From: Galerina marginata
Lineage: Eukaryota > Basidiomycota > Agaricomycetes > Agaricales > Galerinaceae
Direction: 5' to 3'
NCBI GenBank assembly: GCA_023014335.1
Contig: JAECYW010000008.1
Span: forward strand, 186,001 to 250,000
DNA length: 64,000 nt
The notes below the pieces were generated by a model that was not told the origin of the DNA, searched no databases, and saw nothing but the letters and a program-made list of their open reading frames with translations. The position numbers were made by a program, and so were the translations under genes. Below are positions 34,570-48,014 of this stretch, one piece after another. The stretch's first letter is position 1. Every line of letters begins with the position of its first letter.

Positions 34570-35644
34570 AAGTCCGTCCCCTTGGGGTGGCGTGATGATC
34601 TTTCAGTACCAATTTAAGCCGAGTTCACAGTCCGGCTATTTTCAGTTCATTGTTCTACGCTGATTCATCATTTCAAAAGTTAAAAAATGGGGAGAAAATA
34701 AAAGACTCGAGTGTCCAAATGTATACATCGTGAAGTTACCTGAAGAGTTGAATATAAATTGTTGCACGAAAATTAGCTGGGAGCATGGATAGGTCATATG
34801 CATGAACGTCTACTTCGATACGAGCATGTAAGGGGTTGGCAAAGGGGTTGCGAGAGGAAGATTGTGCCTATCAGTCCCTCTGAGTTCCCGCCTGGCCCTT
34901 TAGATGCTTCGACATGTGGAAGAAGAGGCTGGGTGCCGAAGGGCTTCGAAGATTGAGTTAGGTGGGTACTTTATTGTCGAAGAAACGGGTCTAGTGACAC
35001 AGTCGTCGAATAAATCTTTCGCCACAGTATTTTAAGTGCTTCAAGTTTTTGAAGAGGAATGAGAACTGAGAGCAACAAGAGTTCTTGGTGTACTCCCTAG
35101 GAGTCCCTACGTCGTTTGTTTTCTTAGGGCAAACGAGTTACTACTAGTAGTGTGGTGACAGCCCGAAAAGAAGTAGATCTGAGAGTGTAGGTTTGCGAGA
35201 TTGGTACAATGTACACTCATGACTGGGACACCTTCCGATTGGCGGAGATCAACGAAAGGCTTCTCTGAGGCCATTCACCGTCATTAGAGCCAAAAAAACG
35301 TCACTCAAGACATCAGCTCTACTGTACTTTGCGGGCTTGTTGCAGGCGCCAAATGAAAAATTTAAAGACCAAGTTTTAGCACTTTCATAAATGTTCGAAT
35401 AGGCCCTCATACTTCGATAGAGGTTGGGAAACGAAGAAAAGCACCCAACACATGGGCAACGTAAAATGGACACGAATGAAACAGGTCTGATAGAACTGAA
35501 CTTGGATCTACTAATTAAATACTTTCAGTCAGAAGAATAAAACGCAGACCACAAAATGGCATTTAAGGCAGAGGAACAACAAATACATGAGGAATTTCCG
35601 GTAGTAAGCGCTCACGAAAACGCCTTCAAAAAAGGTCAAAGTAC
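34570..35644. other. No gene seen
   Basis: 3' flank and spacer. Short unsupported frames only. Confidence 0.35.
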
Positions 35645-38600
35645 CCTGTGCCTGACTCGGTTGCAGGGACATCAGGCAGAGTGACCGACGGTCCGTGCAC
35701 AATGCACATATTTCTGATGTCGATCTTGATTTCTTTCTTCCTTTTTCCCCACTTCTTGTTGCTGCACTCTCTTTGCTCGTCGCTGCTCTCACTATGCCCG
35801 ACTTTTTGCCCTCGTTCATCCGTTAACTCTCTCAGGCCAAGCTGTCTGGATGGTTGCTACGCCGCTCGGTCTCTCAGTGATCGCACTGTGGTCGTTTTGC
35901 CGCTTGGTACTGCTTTTGAGGTACTTGGTTGAGCTTTTGTGCTGCATATATCCTCCTTGACGTTTTTCGACGTGTTTCTAGGCCAGAAAACCTAGATCTT
36001 TCAAGACTGAAAGCAGTACGTTTCACCGTTTTTGTCTCCCAGCCTTCCCTTTTTTTGCGGGCTCCTTTTATGACCCGTTCGTTTCTCGTTCCTACCACTG
36101 TTTTGCCCATGTTTCTATGCTTCAATTTGCCGTGCTGACTGCTCTTATTATCAGATACAGTCGTCGTTGCTAACCTTGAGAATTTGATGCGTAAAGGTTC
36201 CTCGTACAATTGAACCATGCCAGAGCTTTGTACGTCTTAGTTTGTCGTTATGTGATAGGACTTACTAAAATTCAGTCCGATTCTTCAACCGAATCAAGCC
36301 TCGTTTCATATGTGTTGTCCTCGGGTACAACGGCAGCCATCGCAGCCCTCTCCTTCCGGGTCGACTGTGTTTCAGACTTCGGGCGACATGCTTAACAGCG
36401 GGGACGTCCATCAGCACCGCCAGTCAAGGTGACCTAGGCGAAGCTGTTGTGCGAAGAAGGCTACGAAGGAGATGGAATGAAACGGCCGTGCCCACAAATA
36501 TCGTCGTCGACGCCGTTGCCCCCAGCTGTCGGCCTGCTACTTCCACCACCTCCATCATCACGATTCACCACATTCACTACCTACCTACCAATACCGAACC
36601 GACCCCTTTAGTCACCGCCCTGTCGGTATGGTGGCCTTTTCTTCGCTCGTCCGAACGGATGCTGCACCAGAGCTCTCTTGGCCAACTTAACCGTTGGCAT
36701 ATACATGACGAAATCCAAACCGACGCCATCAGAAGGAACAGCGCCTTCACTTTCACTGCTGGGTGATCTTTCCTTTTCCAGATCTGCACCGTTTCCGTGG
36801 TCGGTGCTGCGTCTGCGATTCCGCGCTGAGCTGCTGCCCAAACTTACGGTTCACGGGTTTCGCTGCCATCAAGGCTGGTACTGCTGGAAGATGCATCGTT
36901 GTTGATCCTTTTTTCGTTCGAGATTGGCCATGGCGCCGTGTTGTCGACCGGCAGATAGAAATTCACGGTAATTCATCCTTGCCATTCGTATTACTTATCC
37001 TGGACCTTACCTCCAAGCTCGACTGTAGCTGCGTCCGCCGGTCCATCTTTGAAACGGGTCAGGGCATTGCGATCTCTGGCCTCAGCCTGGGGCCTTAGCT
37101 GCGTTTGCCGGTGCGCTCGCGGGAGCTTTCTCTTCCAAAGCTCGTGAACACTCGGCGTAAACCGAACTATTAAACCCCAATACATACGTCCGCGGTTTTC
37201 ATCTCATTTGGTCACATCGCGTCCTATCGGACAGGGCACAATATGTCGGCATTAGCTGCCGCCAGCGTTCCTGCCGAAATCCATCCCGGCTGAGACGTCA
37301 GTACCACAGCTGTGGCCGTCGTCGCTGGTGGCGGCTCCATGTTCAACTCGTTCGTTAACGCTGCCCATGCTGCATTTAAGGTACTTCGTGGAGCTTTGGT
37401 GCTGCAGTCATCTTGCTTGAGATTCTTTGACATGTTTCTAGGCCCAATATTCCCTTCAACCTAGATTTTTCCGGACTGAAAGGAGTACGTTTCTATGTTT
37501 TTACCTTGCCGATTTTGTCGTAGGCTCCTTTCGTGACTTGCTCGTTTCTCGCTCAAACTTTGTAACACCATTTTGACCTGAGTTTCCTCATTCCAATTCG
37601 GTGTGCTGACTGCTCTTATCATTAGATATCCTCGTCTTTACTAACTTGAAATCTTGACGGTCCATGGTACAATCGAACGGCGCTAGAACTTCGTACGTCT
37701 CGGTCTCCTCGTTATGTGATAGGACTGAACCTTGTCCTCGGCCCCCGGTACAGCGGCTGCCCCTGCCGCAGTCTCCTCTGTGTCGACCTCACTACCATAA
37801 CTGGGGCCGTCGTGTTCGGTGGCGATTAAACGCTCAACTCGTTCCGTTTTCCTTGCTATTTAATTTCTGGTGCAAGTTCAGCCATGCTAACCTTACCCAC
37901 GACAGGAAATACGGAAAGGTCTTATGGCGGGCTGATAGTGCTGGTACCTCTTCCCGCTGACGCTTGCTCGGCGTCTACGCCGTTGCTCTTGCTCTTACCA
38001 CTGTTCGTGGTTCATGACCTATGCAGCGGCTTTCCTGGGATGCGTTGGTAGGAGGTTTCCTGGCGACGGACCGCCTGGGAAGGGCTGATGGCGATGGCGC
38101 TGGAGCCTGGAGACCTGGAATGAGGCGATTGTCGTACGCCATGCGGCTACTTTGGGACGTGTGTTTTTTCGTTCTCTTTTTGTCTTGTTCGTTTGGCAAA
38201 TTTTTGGTTATTTGCTCAACCTCGTGCTCGTTTCTCTCTGCTTGTCTTGGCCTTTTGACTTGTATTGATTTGGACTGCAGTTTTCTGCGTTTACGTCCGT
38301 GATTCGTGGCATTGCATCCGTTTCGATTTGAATACTCTTCGGGCGACGTTTATTGTTTGGATGAACGCCTATTTCTTGTACTTGCTCCCGACCTTTATTC
38401 ATTCTATGGAGATGTCGCCTTCATGTTACTTTCTTTTGCCTTCAACGTTCATTGATCCGTGCCTAATGGCAGCTTTTTTTTGTCATCGTTTCTGACTATT
38501 GGGCGATTACTTTTCTTTCCCTCCTTTTCGTCAGCGAAATTTCGTTTCACCTGACGTTCGTTGGCTTCCTCGATCAATTTCATAGCTTTTGTTCTCTTTG

Positions 38601-38815
38601 TGCGGATTTCAGGTTTACCCAGTTTGTCAATGGTTCCTCGATATTGTCATTTCTGACAATTTTGTCCTTCATTGCAGTCGTCGCGGATGGTCTGCAATCA
38701 GCGACATACCTTTCTACCACTTGTCCCACCTTTCTTGTTTGCTTCTTCCATTTCATTTCATTTTGACTTATTTTACTACGAAATGTTCATTGAAATAACC
38801 CGCATTAGGGTGTAT
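35645..38815 (+). repeat. Repeat R, copy 1 (longest)
   Basis: It shares the start (tgcagggacatcag) and the end (aataacccgc) with 42420-44270. An internal block is duplicated: about 37370-37700 repeats 35910-36240. The family has T-rich tracts and intron-like blocks (gtact...tgtttctag) between segments that read as Ala/Gly/Val-rich peptide (for example VAGGGSMFNSFVNAAHAAF). It may descend from a gene of unknown family; no copy has an intact frame. Confidence 0.6.
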
Positions 38816-39934
38816 ATTCATTGGGATGCTCGCCGCTGTAGCCGCGAGCCGTCATCCCGCTTACAGACAGGAAGTCCTCATGTACAAAGTGGGTGAAGAA
38901 TGCTGCATGCTGCATGTTATATTTACACAGCGTGGCGTGCATCGCGCTAGCCATCCTCCTGAGTCCCGATTTCCAGGGCATCCGCTTGCAGAGTGGTAAA
39001 AGCATGGTGCATGTTGCATGTTGCATGTTCCGCAGCTCAACGGTGCACACCGATAAGCTGTCATTCCGCCATGCCATTTGAAATTGAGTGAACGCTGGAA
39101 ATTTACGGCGGCACGCTCTTGAGTGAGTAATGTACTCACACGCGACTCTCTTACAATATTAAGAGTCCCCATTGGTTATGATTCCAGTCCTAGAAAAGAA
39201 TGAGAAGCTTACGAAAATCCATACTTTGGGCCAGTGGAATGCACGAGTCCAGAGTTCTTTTTCAATTACTGGAACCCACGCTCAAACATCTGGCTTGCTC
39301 TTGGCAATACAACGTGGTGTTATCGAATTATTGACTGTCATTCATTACCTGACAGGAGGGACGGGGCTGCATGGAACTCATTTATACGGAAAGCCTGCAG
39401 GACGCCATCCAGTCAGGGTAGTGCCTCACGCTCTCGACTTGTTAGGACCAGACCAGGCCGCATTATCAAGCTGCAATAACGACCGCAACCAGTAACGATA
39501 TAAACTTCCTGCGCGCTGTACCTCTACATCGTGCTCATCTGCCGCCACATCCTCTTCAAAGAACCCGAGAACGAAAAACTTACTTTAGCGTCAAGTACCC
39601 GCCATGATTCAACCGGAAGCACAACCCAGAACCGCTCAGGTCCCAGATTTAGCCATGTCCCAAACCATTCAAAATCGCCAGTGCCTTTTAACTCCAATGC
39701 TAATATTGGCGATAATATCTCATCCTTTTTACAGATTACTATGGAAGTCCGCCACCATCGCCAGCCTCTTTTGCGGAATCGATTACAACAGCTCTGGGGT
39801 CGGTCTCTATTCTATCGCAGGAAGAAAGGTCGACCCTCACGAATCTCCAGAAACTTGACGGCGTGTTAAATTATATCGCGTATTCTCAGTTTCAATTCTG
39901 ATCCTCAGTTCGCATAGATCGTCATTGGGCTTGT
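38816..39934. other. Unresolved; may hold the 5' end of the DUF2235 gene
   Basis: Around 38900-39030 there are two clusters of tgcatgt heptamers. At 39740-39890 a frame reads SPPPSPASFAES and LQKLDGVLNYIAYSQFQ, which looks coding and lies in the same frame as the hydrolase downstream but is cut off by one stop. Start codon and first introns are not resolved. Confidence 0.3.
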
Positions 39935-41756
39935 TTGCCCTCGACGCTAGAGCCAGAGTTAATTAGCCAAACTTTCGCGCCGCCCTCTGTGCCGTCGGGT
40001 GATAGACGCTCTCAGTCCAGAGGTCCATTTGAAACTGCAACCAAGCGAGAATCAAATGGTATCCCAGAATGCAAGTGCGTTACGAATTCTCAAGGCAAGA
40101 ATTTGGTTCTTTGCATAGATGGAACGTTGGAGAAGAACTGGGGCAACGTGGGTATTTATATTTCTTTGTCGTCTCTTCTTTCCCAGCTCACCTTTTACAC
40201 AGATGACAAATGTCGGCAAGTTCGAGAATAACATAGACCTAGACGCACAGATATCTGAATACCTCAGCGGAATTGGGACTCTAAGTAGAAATATATTTAC
40301 ACGCATAGCGGACGTGGTAGTTGCAAGGTAAGTTCCTACCGAAGTCCACGTCAGCTAGGTAAAGCGACTTATTCTTGCTTGACATCTCCTCCTGGCTTCC
40401 TGTCGTAGAGATTTTAAATGGAACGTGCTATACGGTTACGAGTGGCTCGTTCGTAAATATAAACCGGGGGATCGAATCTTTCTATTCGGTAAGGGCCTTG
40501 GCCTTAAATTCTACTGCACTGTTTTGGTGATCCTCACTCCTGCAAATCAGGGTATTCTCGAGGAGCTTACCAAGTCCGTGTCATTGCTGGCATGATCGAG
40601 AAAGTGAGATTAACTTTTCGTTTCAATGTTATCGCGCTCACTGTTCTGACTAAACTAATCTTCAAAGGTTGGTCTCCTTCACAAAGATGATTGGAATGAC
40701 ATTGAAAAGTACGAGCTTAAATAAGGTTTCATCTTTGCTCGACCAATGACCATTGACCAACCAGGGTGTACGAATGTTACATGATAAAAACTGAAGCCGA
40801 AAATATTGGCGCTCCTTCTGCTGGTCAACGTACTGACTTGAGGCTCCAACCCGACGTCAGAACCCACTTTATAGGAGTATGGTGATTAGCACTGGTATTC
40901 CATGATCAAATGCCCAATAGTAAACGACGAATTTAGGGACACTGTGTCATCCATTGGATTTGGAAAAGGCCCAACACACCCTGGCGCAGCTGACGGCTTG
41001 AAACATGTTTGTGCCTTCCGTCATGCGCTGGCGCTCGACGAGTCTAGAGTGCGGTTTGAGCCCGTGTATGCCAACGGGGATAATGGACCAAGTGGAGACG
41101 ATCTGGATCACCATACCAAAGAAGTGTGGTTTGCAGGATGTCATTCAGATGTGTAAGCATTCACCTCGAGTTCTTGTTCACCCCTGATAATTATATAGAG
41201 GCGGAACCAAGGCTGCCAAAGCAAAAGGAAAGATCTTCAGCCCTTCCTTCGACTGGATGAGATCTGAGGCTATTGCCAACGGTCTCGACATGAAACCCAC
41301 TGCTGCTCGCCGATGGGACGCTCGGCCAACGCCAGTCACAACCACAAATCGTATGTGGAAGATATTAAAGGTCTTCGGTTGGCGGTAAGTTCTTATTTTG
41401 CCCATTTTGGTAAGGATCTGCGTGTTCACCCGTGTTCCTGGATGTCCAGACTTCACAAGAAGTCTGGTCGCCCAATTCAAGATCATCAACTCATCCATTC
41501 ATCCGTCTTTGAAGATTACATCAAGTCTTCAAGAGGGCGTACTCGGTATACTCCAAAAGCTCACTCTCCCAAAGGTCAAGACTGGAACAGCCAGAATACT
41601 TGGAACATCGAGCAATGTGAGATACCCCGAACCCCAATAGGCAACTTTGCGATGCTCAAACGCTTTAAATCGTGGTTATCTGAGCGGTTGACTTCATTCA
41701 TTGAACGTTTTGGTTGGTTAATTGGATGTGTAGCTTGTTTAGTGTGCTTCAGTTGA
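39935..41756 (+). CDS. DUF2235 alpha/beta-hydrolase-like protein, 5' end unresolved
   Basis: Nine exons (39935-40147, 40203-40327, 40409-40488, 40551-40603, 40668-40708, 40765-40881, 40937-41152, 41199-41384, 41450-41756) keep one frame for 445 residues. Family motifs appear in order: NLVLCIDGT (strand and oxyanion Asp-Gly), GIGT, YKPGDRIFLFGYSRGAYQVR (nucleophile Ser in GYSRG), FIGVWDTVSSIG, RHALALDESRVRFEP, KEVWFAGCHSDVGG (catalytic His-Ser-Asp region) and a C-terminal WKILKVFGWRR block. The loops after DGT and after VGLLHK are shorter than usual. DUF2235 proteins resemble bacterial Tle phospholipases; the fungal substrate is unknown. The 39935 boundary is where the open frame begins, not a start codon. 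The C terminus has a hydrophobic tail (GWLIGCVACLVCFS). Confidence 0.75.
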
Positions 41757-42419
41757 ATGAATTGGTTTCTTGGGTGTTTATTTTCAAAAATTGCGACCTT
41801 GACTATCCATGTTTCACTTACGAAGGCTAGAGTACCTTGTTTATATTAAATTATTACCACGGAGTAAATCCACATCGATTCTAACTTGATGTCGGAACGT
41901 CCGCAGAATCTTGCCAACTGCACAATCACCAGTCACCGCCAGACGTCCGAAAGAAAAACGAAAAACGAAAGCAGGGCAGGCGCAGAGGCGACTTTGGCCA
42001 ATCAGGCACGCACCTATATTTGGAAATATATTACATCATCACGGCGCTTTTTGCCTGGTCACCCCCAAACGTTGCAGACCAATTGCAGACCCAAGCAAGC
42101 CGTTTTTCTCGACTTCTGCTCAACTTACATGCAGGACAGATAATGTTTCGGTATTATGCAAAGTGTTGGCAAAGTGGCACCGTATTCCGACCGTAGTTCT
42201 TCTTTTTCTCACCTTTTTCAGCAGGATACACTCGATAGACTAATCCAGAGCCTTTGGATGCTTCCTCAGTAACATTTTGAGTCATTTTAGGGCAAAAAGT
42301 AGCAGCCTGACGGCCGAACCAACCTTGAACCAACCACCCAACGGTCCCAACCCCAGGTCCGGCATTCAGATCCCAGACCCCCCTTTGACGCTGGTCAGTG
42401 GGATCATATCAGAACAACT
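41757..42419. other. No gene seen
   Basis: 3' flank of the hydrolase and spacer up to repeat R copy 2. Confidence 0.35.
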
Positions 42420-44270
42420 GTGCCTGCAGGGACATTAGCCGGAGCGATCGGGAAATGACCGTGCAAATTCTTTAGATTAGGCTCAGGTGCGTCTGAATTT
42501 CTTTCTTCCTTTCTCCCAACTTTCCGCTGCTCACTCTTGCACGTGGTATGCACTCACTATATTTCATGTCCTTGTCTCGTAGTAATTCTCTCGCGCCAAG
42601 CTGTCTGGATGTTGTATGGTGTCCCTCTGCTGGTGAACATGGTCTTTACGCTGCTGGCTCTCCCAATGGTCGCGTTGTGGTCGTCTACTGAACCTTGGCC
42701 GTTCATCTGCTTGTAAGGTACTTAGTGGTGCTATTTTGCTTCAAGTATTGTCCTTAACGTTGATTGACATGTTTCAAGGCCCGAATATTGCGGTCTTTTG
42801 GGACTGAAAGCTGTACGTTTCACCGTTTCACCGTTTTTCTGTCTCCGTCTTTCCTGTTTTTGCATGCTCTTTTTGTGGCTTGCCCGTTTCTCGCCCAAAG
42901 CACATTTTTTGCCCGAGTTTCCGCATTTTCAATTTGGCGTGCTGACTACTCTTACCATCAGATACCCTCATCGTCTCTGACATTGAAAACTCGACGGTCC
43001 TTTCAAAATCGAACGGCGCAGGAGCTGTGTGCGTCTTCTCCTTCGCTATGTAAAGTGATGCTAGAACCTCGTAAGTCTCCTCATTCGATATGTGATAGAC
43101 TGACTAAAATTCAGTCTTATTCTTTAGCTGAATCTATCTTCGCTCCATTCGCGTTGTCCTTGGGTACAGCGGCTGCCACTGCCGCCGTCTCCTCCTGTGT
43201 TGACCGTTGCCGCAGACTTCAGGCGACAGGCTTAACAGCGGCCAGGTCACTACCACGACTGGGGCCGTCACGGTCGGTGGCAGTTCAACATTCAACTCTT
43301 TCGTTTTTACCGTACTATTTAATTTCTGGTGCAAATTCAACCTGCTGACCTTTCCCGCGGCAGAAAACTCGGAAAGGTCTCATAGCGGGCTGATGGTGCT
43401 GGTATCGCTTCCCGCTAACGTTCGGTCGGCGTCTGTGCCAGTGCCAGTGCCATTGCTCTTGCTTTTACCACTGTTCGTGATTTATGATCTATGCAGCGGC
43501 TGTCAACGATACATTGGTCCAGCTTGGGTCCAGCGTTGGCGGAAGTCTTTTGGCCTGCCAGGGCGAGAGGTTGATGATGATGGAGCTGGAGCTGGAGTCT
43601 GGAGGCCTGGAATAAAGCGATTGTCGTTCGCTCTCAGGTACTTAGGGACGTGCGTTTTTTCGTTCCTTTGCTTTTTGTCGTCGTTCAGTGGATTTTTGGC
43701 CATCTGCTCCTCGTTTCTCTCCGTTTATCATGCCTTTTGACTTATGTTGATTTGAACTGCAGTTTTCTGCGTTGATCTCCGTCATTCGTGGCATTGCGTC
43801 CGTTTCGATTTGAACACTCTCTGGGTTCGACATTGACTGCTTGGATGAACATCTATTTCCTCTACTTGGTCCCCTCTTACATTCATTCTATTGAAATGAC
43901 GCCTCGATGTTACTTTCCTTTGCCTTTGGAACTCGTTATTCTGTGGGTAATGGCAGCCTTTTTTTGTCATCGTTTCTGACTATTTGGCGATTACCTTTCT
44001 TCCCCCCTTTCGTCAGCGAAATTTCGTTTGACCTCATGTTCGTTGGGTTGCTCGATCATTTTCATATCTTTGTTCTCTTTGTGCTGATTTCAAGTGTTCC
44101 CCTGTTTGTCTTCGGTTCCTGGATGTTGACATTTCGATAACTTAATTCCAGTTGTCCCGGATGGTCTTCTATCAGCAACGTACGTTTCGACTCCCAGTTC
44201 TACCGTCCTTGTTATCTTCTTTCCAATTTTGTTCTTCGACGTGTTCTTCGACATAACCCGCGTTATGTCA
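42420..44270 (+). repeat. Repeat R, copy 2
   Basis: 1.85 kb, collinear with R1 and R3. It lies directly downstream (3') of sesquiterpene synthase copy A, just as R3 lies downstream of copy B. The peptide-like block GQVTTTTGAVTVGGSSTFNS is in frame for 177 codons at 43207-43740, but no start or complete gene can be built. Confidence 0.6.
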
Positions 44271-44700
44271 ATACCAACGTTACGATGAATTATAACGAAA
44301 CTTGACCAGGCCTTCTCAATACGCAGTCATTTTTCGGCGACTACTACACAGTGATGCGAGACTACGATAAAGAGGTTCGATATATGAGTTGTAAGGGAAA
44401 GGAGACCTCGCTAGTAAGGACTATCAATTTCTGTTCTTAAATCGGTGGATAGGTTCTTACCTGCCTTCAGGATAGCACGGTTTAGAGCGTTTGAGGAGTC
44501 CCTTTCAATTGGAAAGTCCAGAAGATACGACAAGATATTGGCGGCATTACTATACCGTTGTATTCACCTCAAAGACGCCCTGTATTTCCCACGAGCGACT
44601 ATCCAACTGGGGTTTTCAAGTCAATTATAAGACTCGGTGTTGCCGCTGCGTTTTGTGTGGCAAAATACCCTACATGTAAATTTTCAGTTAATTGATGCAT

Positions 44701-46056
44701 TCAAAAATCTTTGGGGATAACCTCACGGGTGCTCGAATAATAGTAAGCCGCGCTTCCCTTGATAAAATGTTCTATGGCGATGTTATACCGTGCCAGCTCG
44801 TCATCGACTAAACTGCCAAAGGATGGAAGTCGAGCCTTTAATTTGGTGTAGTCGTCAATCCGACGTTCTAACATGTCGATTAGAACCTCTATAGCTTCTT
44901 GGAGCTCCACCCTTTGTTCCACCATGATACAGCATACCAGGTTCTGAAAATCGTTGTCCGCTTGTTCTTTCTAGAATTATCCATCAGTAAAGTTTTAACC
45001 TCTCCAATCTAGCAGGTAACATACGTTGAAAGAGCAAAGGTCCTATTTTAAGATCAGAAAAGCAAACTCTGAATCGTAAACCATTGTCGCGACGCACATT
45101 GACCCAAGCCATGATATCTCTTGTGGCCACTGACATCTCGTCGACAACAGGATCTTCAAACACGAAGTCCGGAAGTTTCAGGTCAAGTGAATACTCCACC
45201 ACCGCTATATGTCGTCCGAAATATATCAAGACTAGAGAGTACACGAAAAAGAACAAAGGCTCACTCTGAATCATAAATGCCCCATAGGTGCCTCGACGTG
45301 CCACGATGAATTCAGAAACAGAGGGTATATTGTAACGAGAACGCTCATGGGATTGTTCGATTTCCGACATTCCAAATTCCTCGACTGCGCGGACAAATCT
45401 AGAAGGGGGTTGTAATGGCTTTCGAACTGCATTGTTTGACTTACCTTCTGCAGTTTTCCGGGGTTCCAGTTGACTGGATGCGTTTGTAGAGGCTGAGATA
45501 GAGAGAATAAGCTTCAGAAACATCGTAAGGCGAAAGAAAAACCGCGGACTCATAGAGCATCAATGCATGGGGATCTGTCGAAAAGAAATTATCTTGATAT
45601 AAAGCTTGCAGACAAGTCTCTACACCAGCTTTGATTCGATCGGGTTCAGCCTGCAATTCTCCCTCGTCTGTGACGTCGTCCACCTAAATGCGCCATCAGA
45701 GAGAATCATCTCACAGCCGCTCGGAACTTACGACGAATCCCCAATATATATCGGCTAAACAGGTTTCTAAGTGTTCTTCATCTGCGTCGGGGTAACTGAA
45801 TGTAGCAAAATTTTGGAATTTGTTGAGGTACGCAAGCGCCTTTGGAGTGTCGTAGCCCTTGAAGCTTTATCAAACTTGAATTTGGCTCATTGACGTTGGA
45901 CGAAGGAGCAAACCTCATAAACCATTTCTTCATTGTATCGTGGACCTTGTCTCCGTGGGGATTGATCTTGACGGGACCAAACGCGCGAGTTGTGATATCC
46001 ACGACATTCCTCAAGCAGAATGTACGAGGGAGCGGACGAAAATGGTAGAGTTCCAT
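44701..46056 (-). CDS. Sesquiterpene synthase (class I terpene cyclase), copy A
   Basis: Eight exons (46056-45914, 45864-45732, 45683-45550, 45492-45445, 45398-45265, 45204-45098, 45042-45025, 44970-44701) give 328 residues. The aspartate-rich Mg2+ motif is DDVTDE at 94-99 and the NSE motif is NDLCSFNKE at 233-241, both intact, as expected for an enzyme that cyclises farnesyl diphosphate in the cytosol. The pyrophosphate-sensing Arg-Tyr near the C terminus reads STRE, so Tyr is replaced. The intron after exon 3 uses a weak gtccgc donor; if retained, the frame stays open. The C terminus is shorter than in copy B. Exon lengths match copy B except for the last. Confidence 0.85.
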
Positions 46057-46099
46057 GGGATGTCCGATGGACAGACTGGTTTTCCGACTCCAATTGTTC

Positions 46100-46108
46100 T
46101 AATATATA
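46100..46108 (-). promoter_or_regulatory. TATA box of sesquiterpene synthase A
   Basis: Minus-strand TATATATTA about 45-50 bp before the start codon, at nearly the same distance as in copy B. Confidence 0.5.
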
Positions 46109-46596
46109 GGTTTTTAACCGGAACCGAATACGTCTGTCACAATACACGTGTACTAGTTATGTTTCTGAGCCAAGTAGGAGGTGCGAAGGTCGGAAACTTC
46201 TGTCATTCCACGGTGCCGACCTTGACAATTCAGTTGCATAGGTGTTATTTTCGCAGCCGGTGTGTGCTGGGAGAATTCCCAGATGAAATGTTGATGGGGA
46301 GATAGATAGGTTTTCCAACTTGTCATCAAGCTTGATAGTTTTACTGGTCGAGTTCCACGGTATGTTAGTCAAAGGCGGGCACGGGTAGCTTCGAGGCAGT
46401 ACGAGTAAATGAAATGAACGAAACAACCTCCACTGGCAGTTCAGAAGCTCGTCGAAAGGAACTACATACTTACGCTTCCGACAAGAGCTCTTCACCATGA
46501 GTACAAGCCGAGCGAACATTTACTCGCCGTTAATAACAGGGCAGACTGTAGAGTGACTTCAAAGGAACGAAAAATACAAGTGAAATCTTCGATAGC

Positions 46597-47970
46597 AAGC
46601 GCCGATGTGCCTGGATGCAGGGACATCAGCCGGAGCGATCGGGAAATGGTCCGTGCACTTTTTAAATATAAACAGGTTCGGGTTGGTCTCAATTTCTTTC
46701 TTCCTTCCTCCCCTTCCTGCTGCTAATTCTTGCTCGTCGCCTGCGCTCATTATGCTTGATTTTACATCCTTGTCCTCCGGTAATTCTCTCTGGTCAAACT
46801 TTCTGGATGTCATAAAGTGTTGCCCTATAGCCGGACAGGGTCGTTGCGCTGATGGCTCTCTCGATGGTCGCTTTTGAGGTACTTCCTGCAATTTTTGTGC
46901 TGCAATTTCTCCTCCGACACTTTCGACATGTTCCTAGACCCGAATATTGCCCACAACCTGGATTTTTTCGGACAGGAATAGTACGTTCCACTATTTTTGC
47001 GTCCCAGTCTTCCCTTTTCTTCGCAGACTCGTCATATGACCTGCTCGTTCTCCTTCATAGCACCTTCTTTGCTCGAGCTTCGATATTCTATTCCGGCTTG
47101 CTGACTGCTTTTACCATCAGGTGCACTCGTCTTGCTAGCCTTGAAAGCTTGAAGTCCCACTGCACAATTGAACGACGGCAGTTCTTCGTACGTCTCCGTC
47201 TTCGTCAAGTGATAGGACCAACTAAATTTCAATCTGATTCTTTAGCCGATTCTAGCCTTGTTCTATATCCTCGTAGCCCGGAGGACGAAGAAGAGGCTGA
47301 TCACATCGTGGCGCAGCCGAACAAGGGACGTTAACGAATGGAATGAGATGATGATGCCTTGCTATCGACCTCCTGGTAGGAACTCATCTCCATCATTTGT
47401 ATCATTCTCAATCTTATCACCTCGTTCAATCATAGCTGCGTTTATTGATCCCTCCCCGGACTGGGTCAGGATTACAATCTATGGCCTGTCTATTTCGAGC
47501 GCAGCTTTCTGCGTTGCTGTTCATGATTCGTGGCGTCCAGTTTCGGTTCGAACACTCTTCGGGTTCGATGTTGACTGCTTAATTTGAACCTCTTTCTCTC
47601 GTACTTGGTCCCGACCCTTATGCATTCTATTGGAATTCCACTTGGTGTTGGTTTTCTTTTCTTCGCTAATTCTTTAGAGCTTGTCATCTCGTCGACAATG
47701 GTCGTCGTCTTCTGTCATCCCTCATGACTATTTGGCGATTACTGCTTACACCCACCATTTTTTCAGCGAAATTTCGTTTGACTTTATGTTCGTTAGCTTC
47801 CTCGATTCTTTTCATATTTTTGTTCACTCTGCTGATTCCAAGTCTACAACAGTTTCCCTTCGGTTCCTCCGCGTTGTCATTTCCGATAACTGGATTGCAG
47901 TCCTCGTCGTCGATGGTTTTTATCAATGAATGTTTTCATTTTGACGGCATCACTCCATGAATTATTATTG
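46597..47970 (+). repeat. Repeat R, copy 3
   Basis: 1.37 kb with an internal deletion relative to R2. It lies between the two sesquiterpene synthases. It keeps a tttaaatata box and the T-rich tail (tttcagcgaaatttcgtttg). Confidence 0.6.
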
Positions 47971-48014
47971 TAGAATAATACAGTGCACGGCAGGCGACTA
48001 TTCGACTGTGATTT

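Noticed and set aside
38900..39030. Clustered tgcatgt repeats as a possible CRISPR-like or regulatory array
   Set aside because: Simple-sequence slippage with no spacer structure; the organism is eukaryotic.
45441..45683. Longer read-through exon in synthase A
   Set aside because: Copy B has a stop in the same place, and a phase-2 intron present in both copies gives identical exon lengths.
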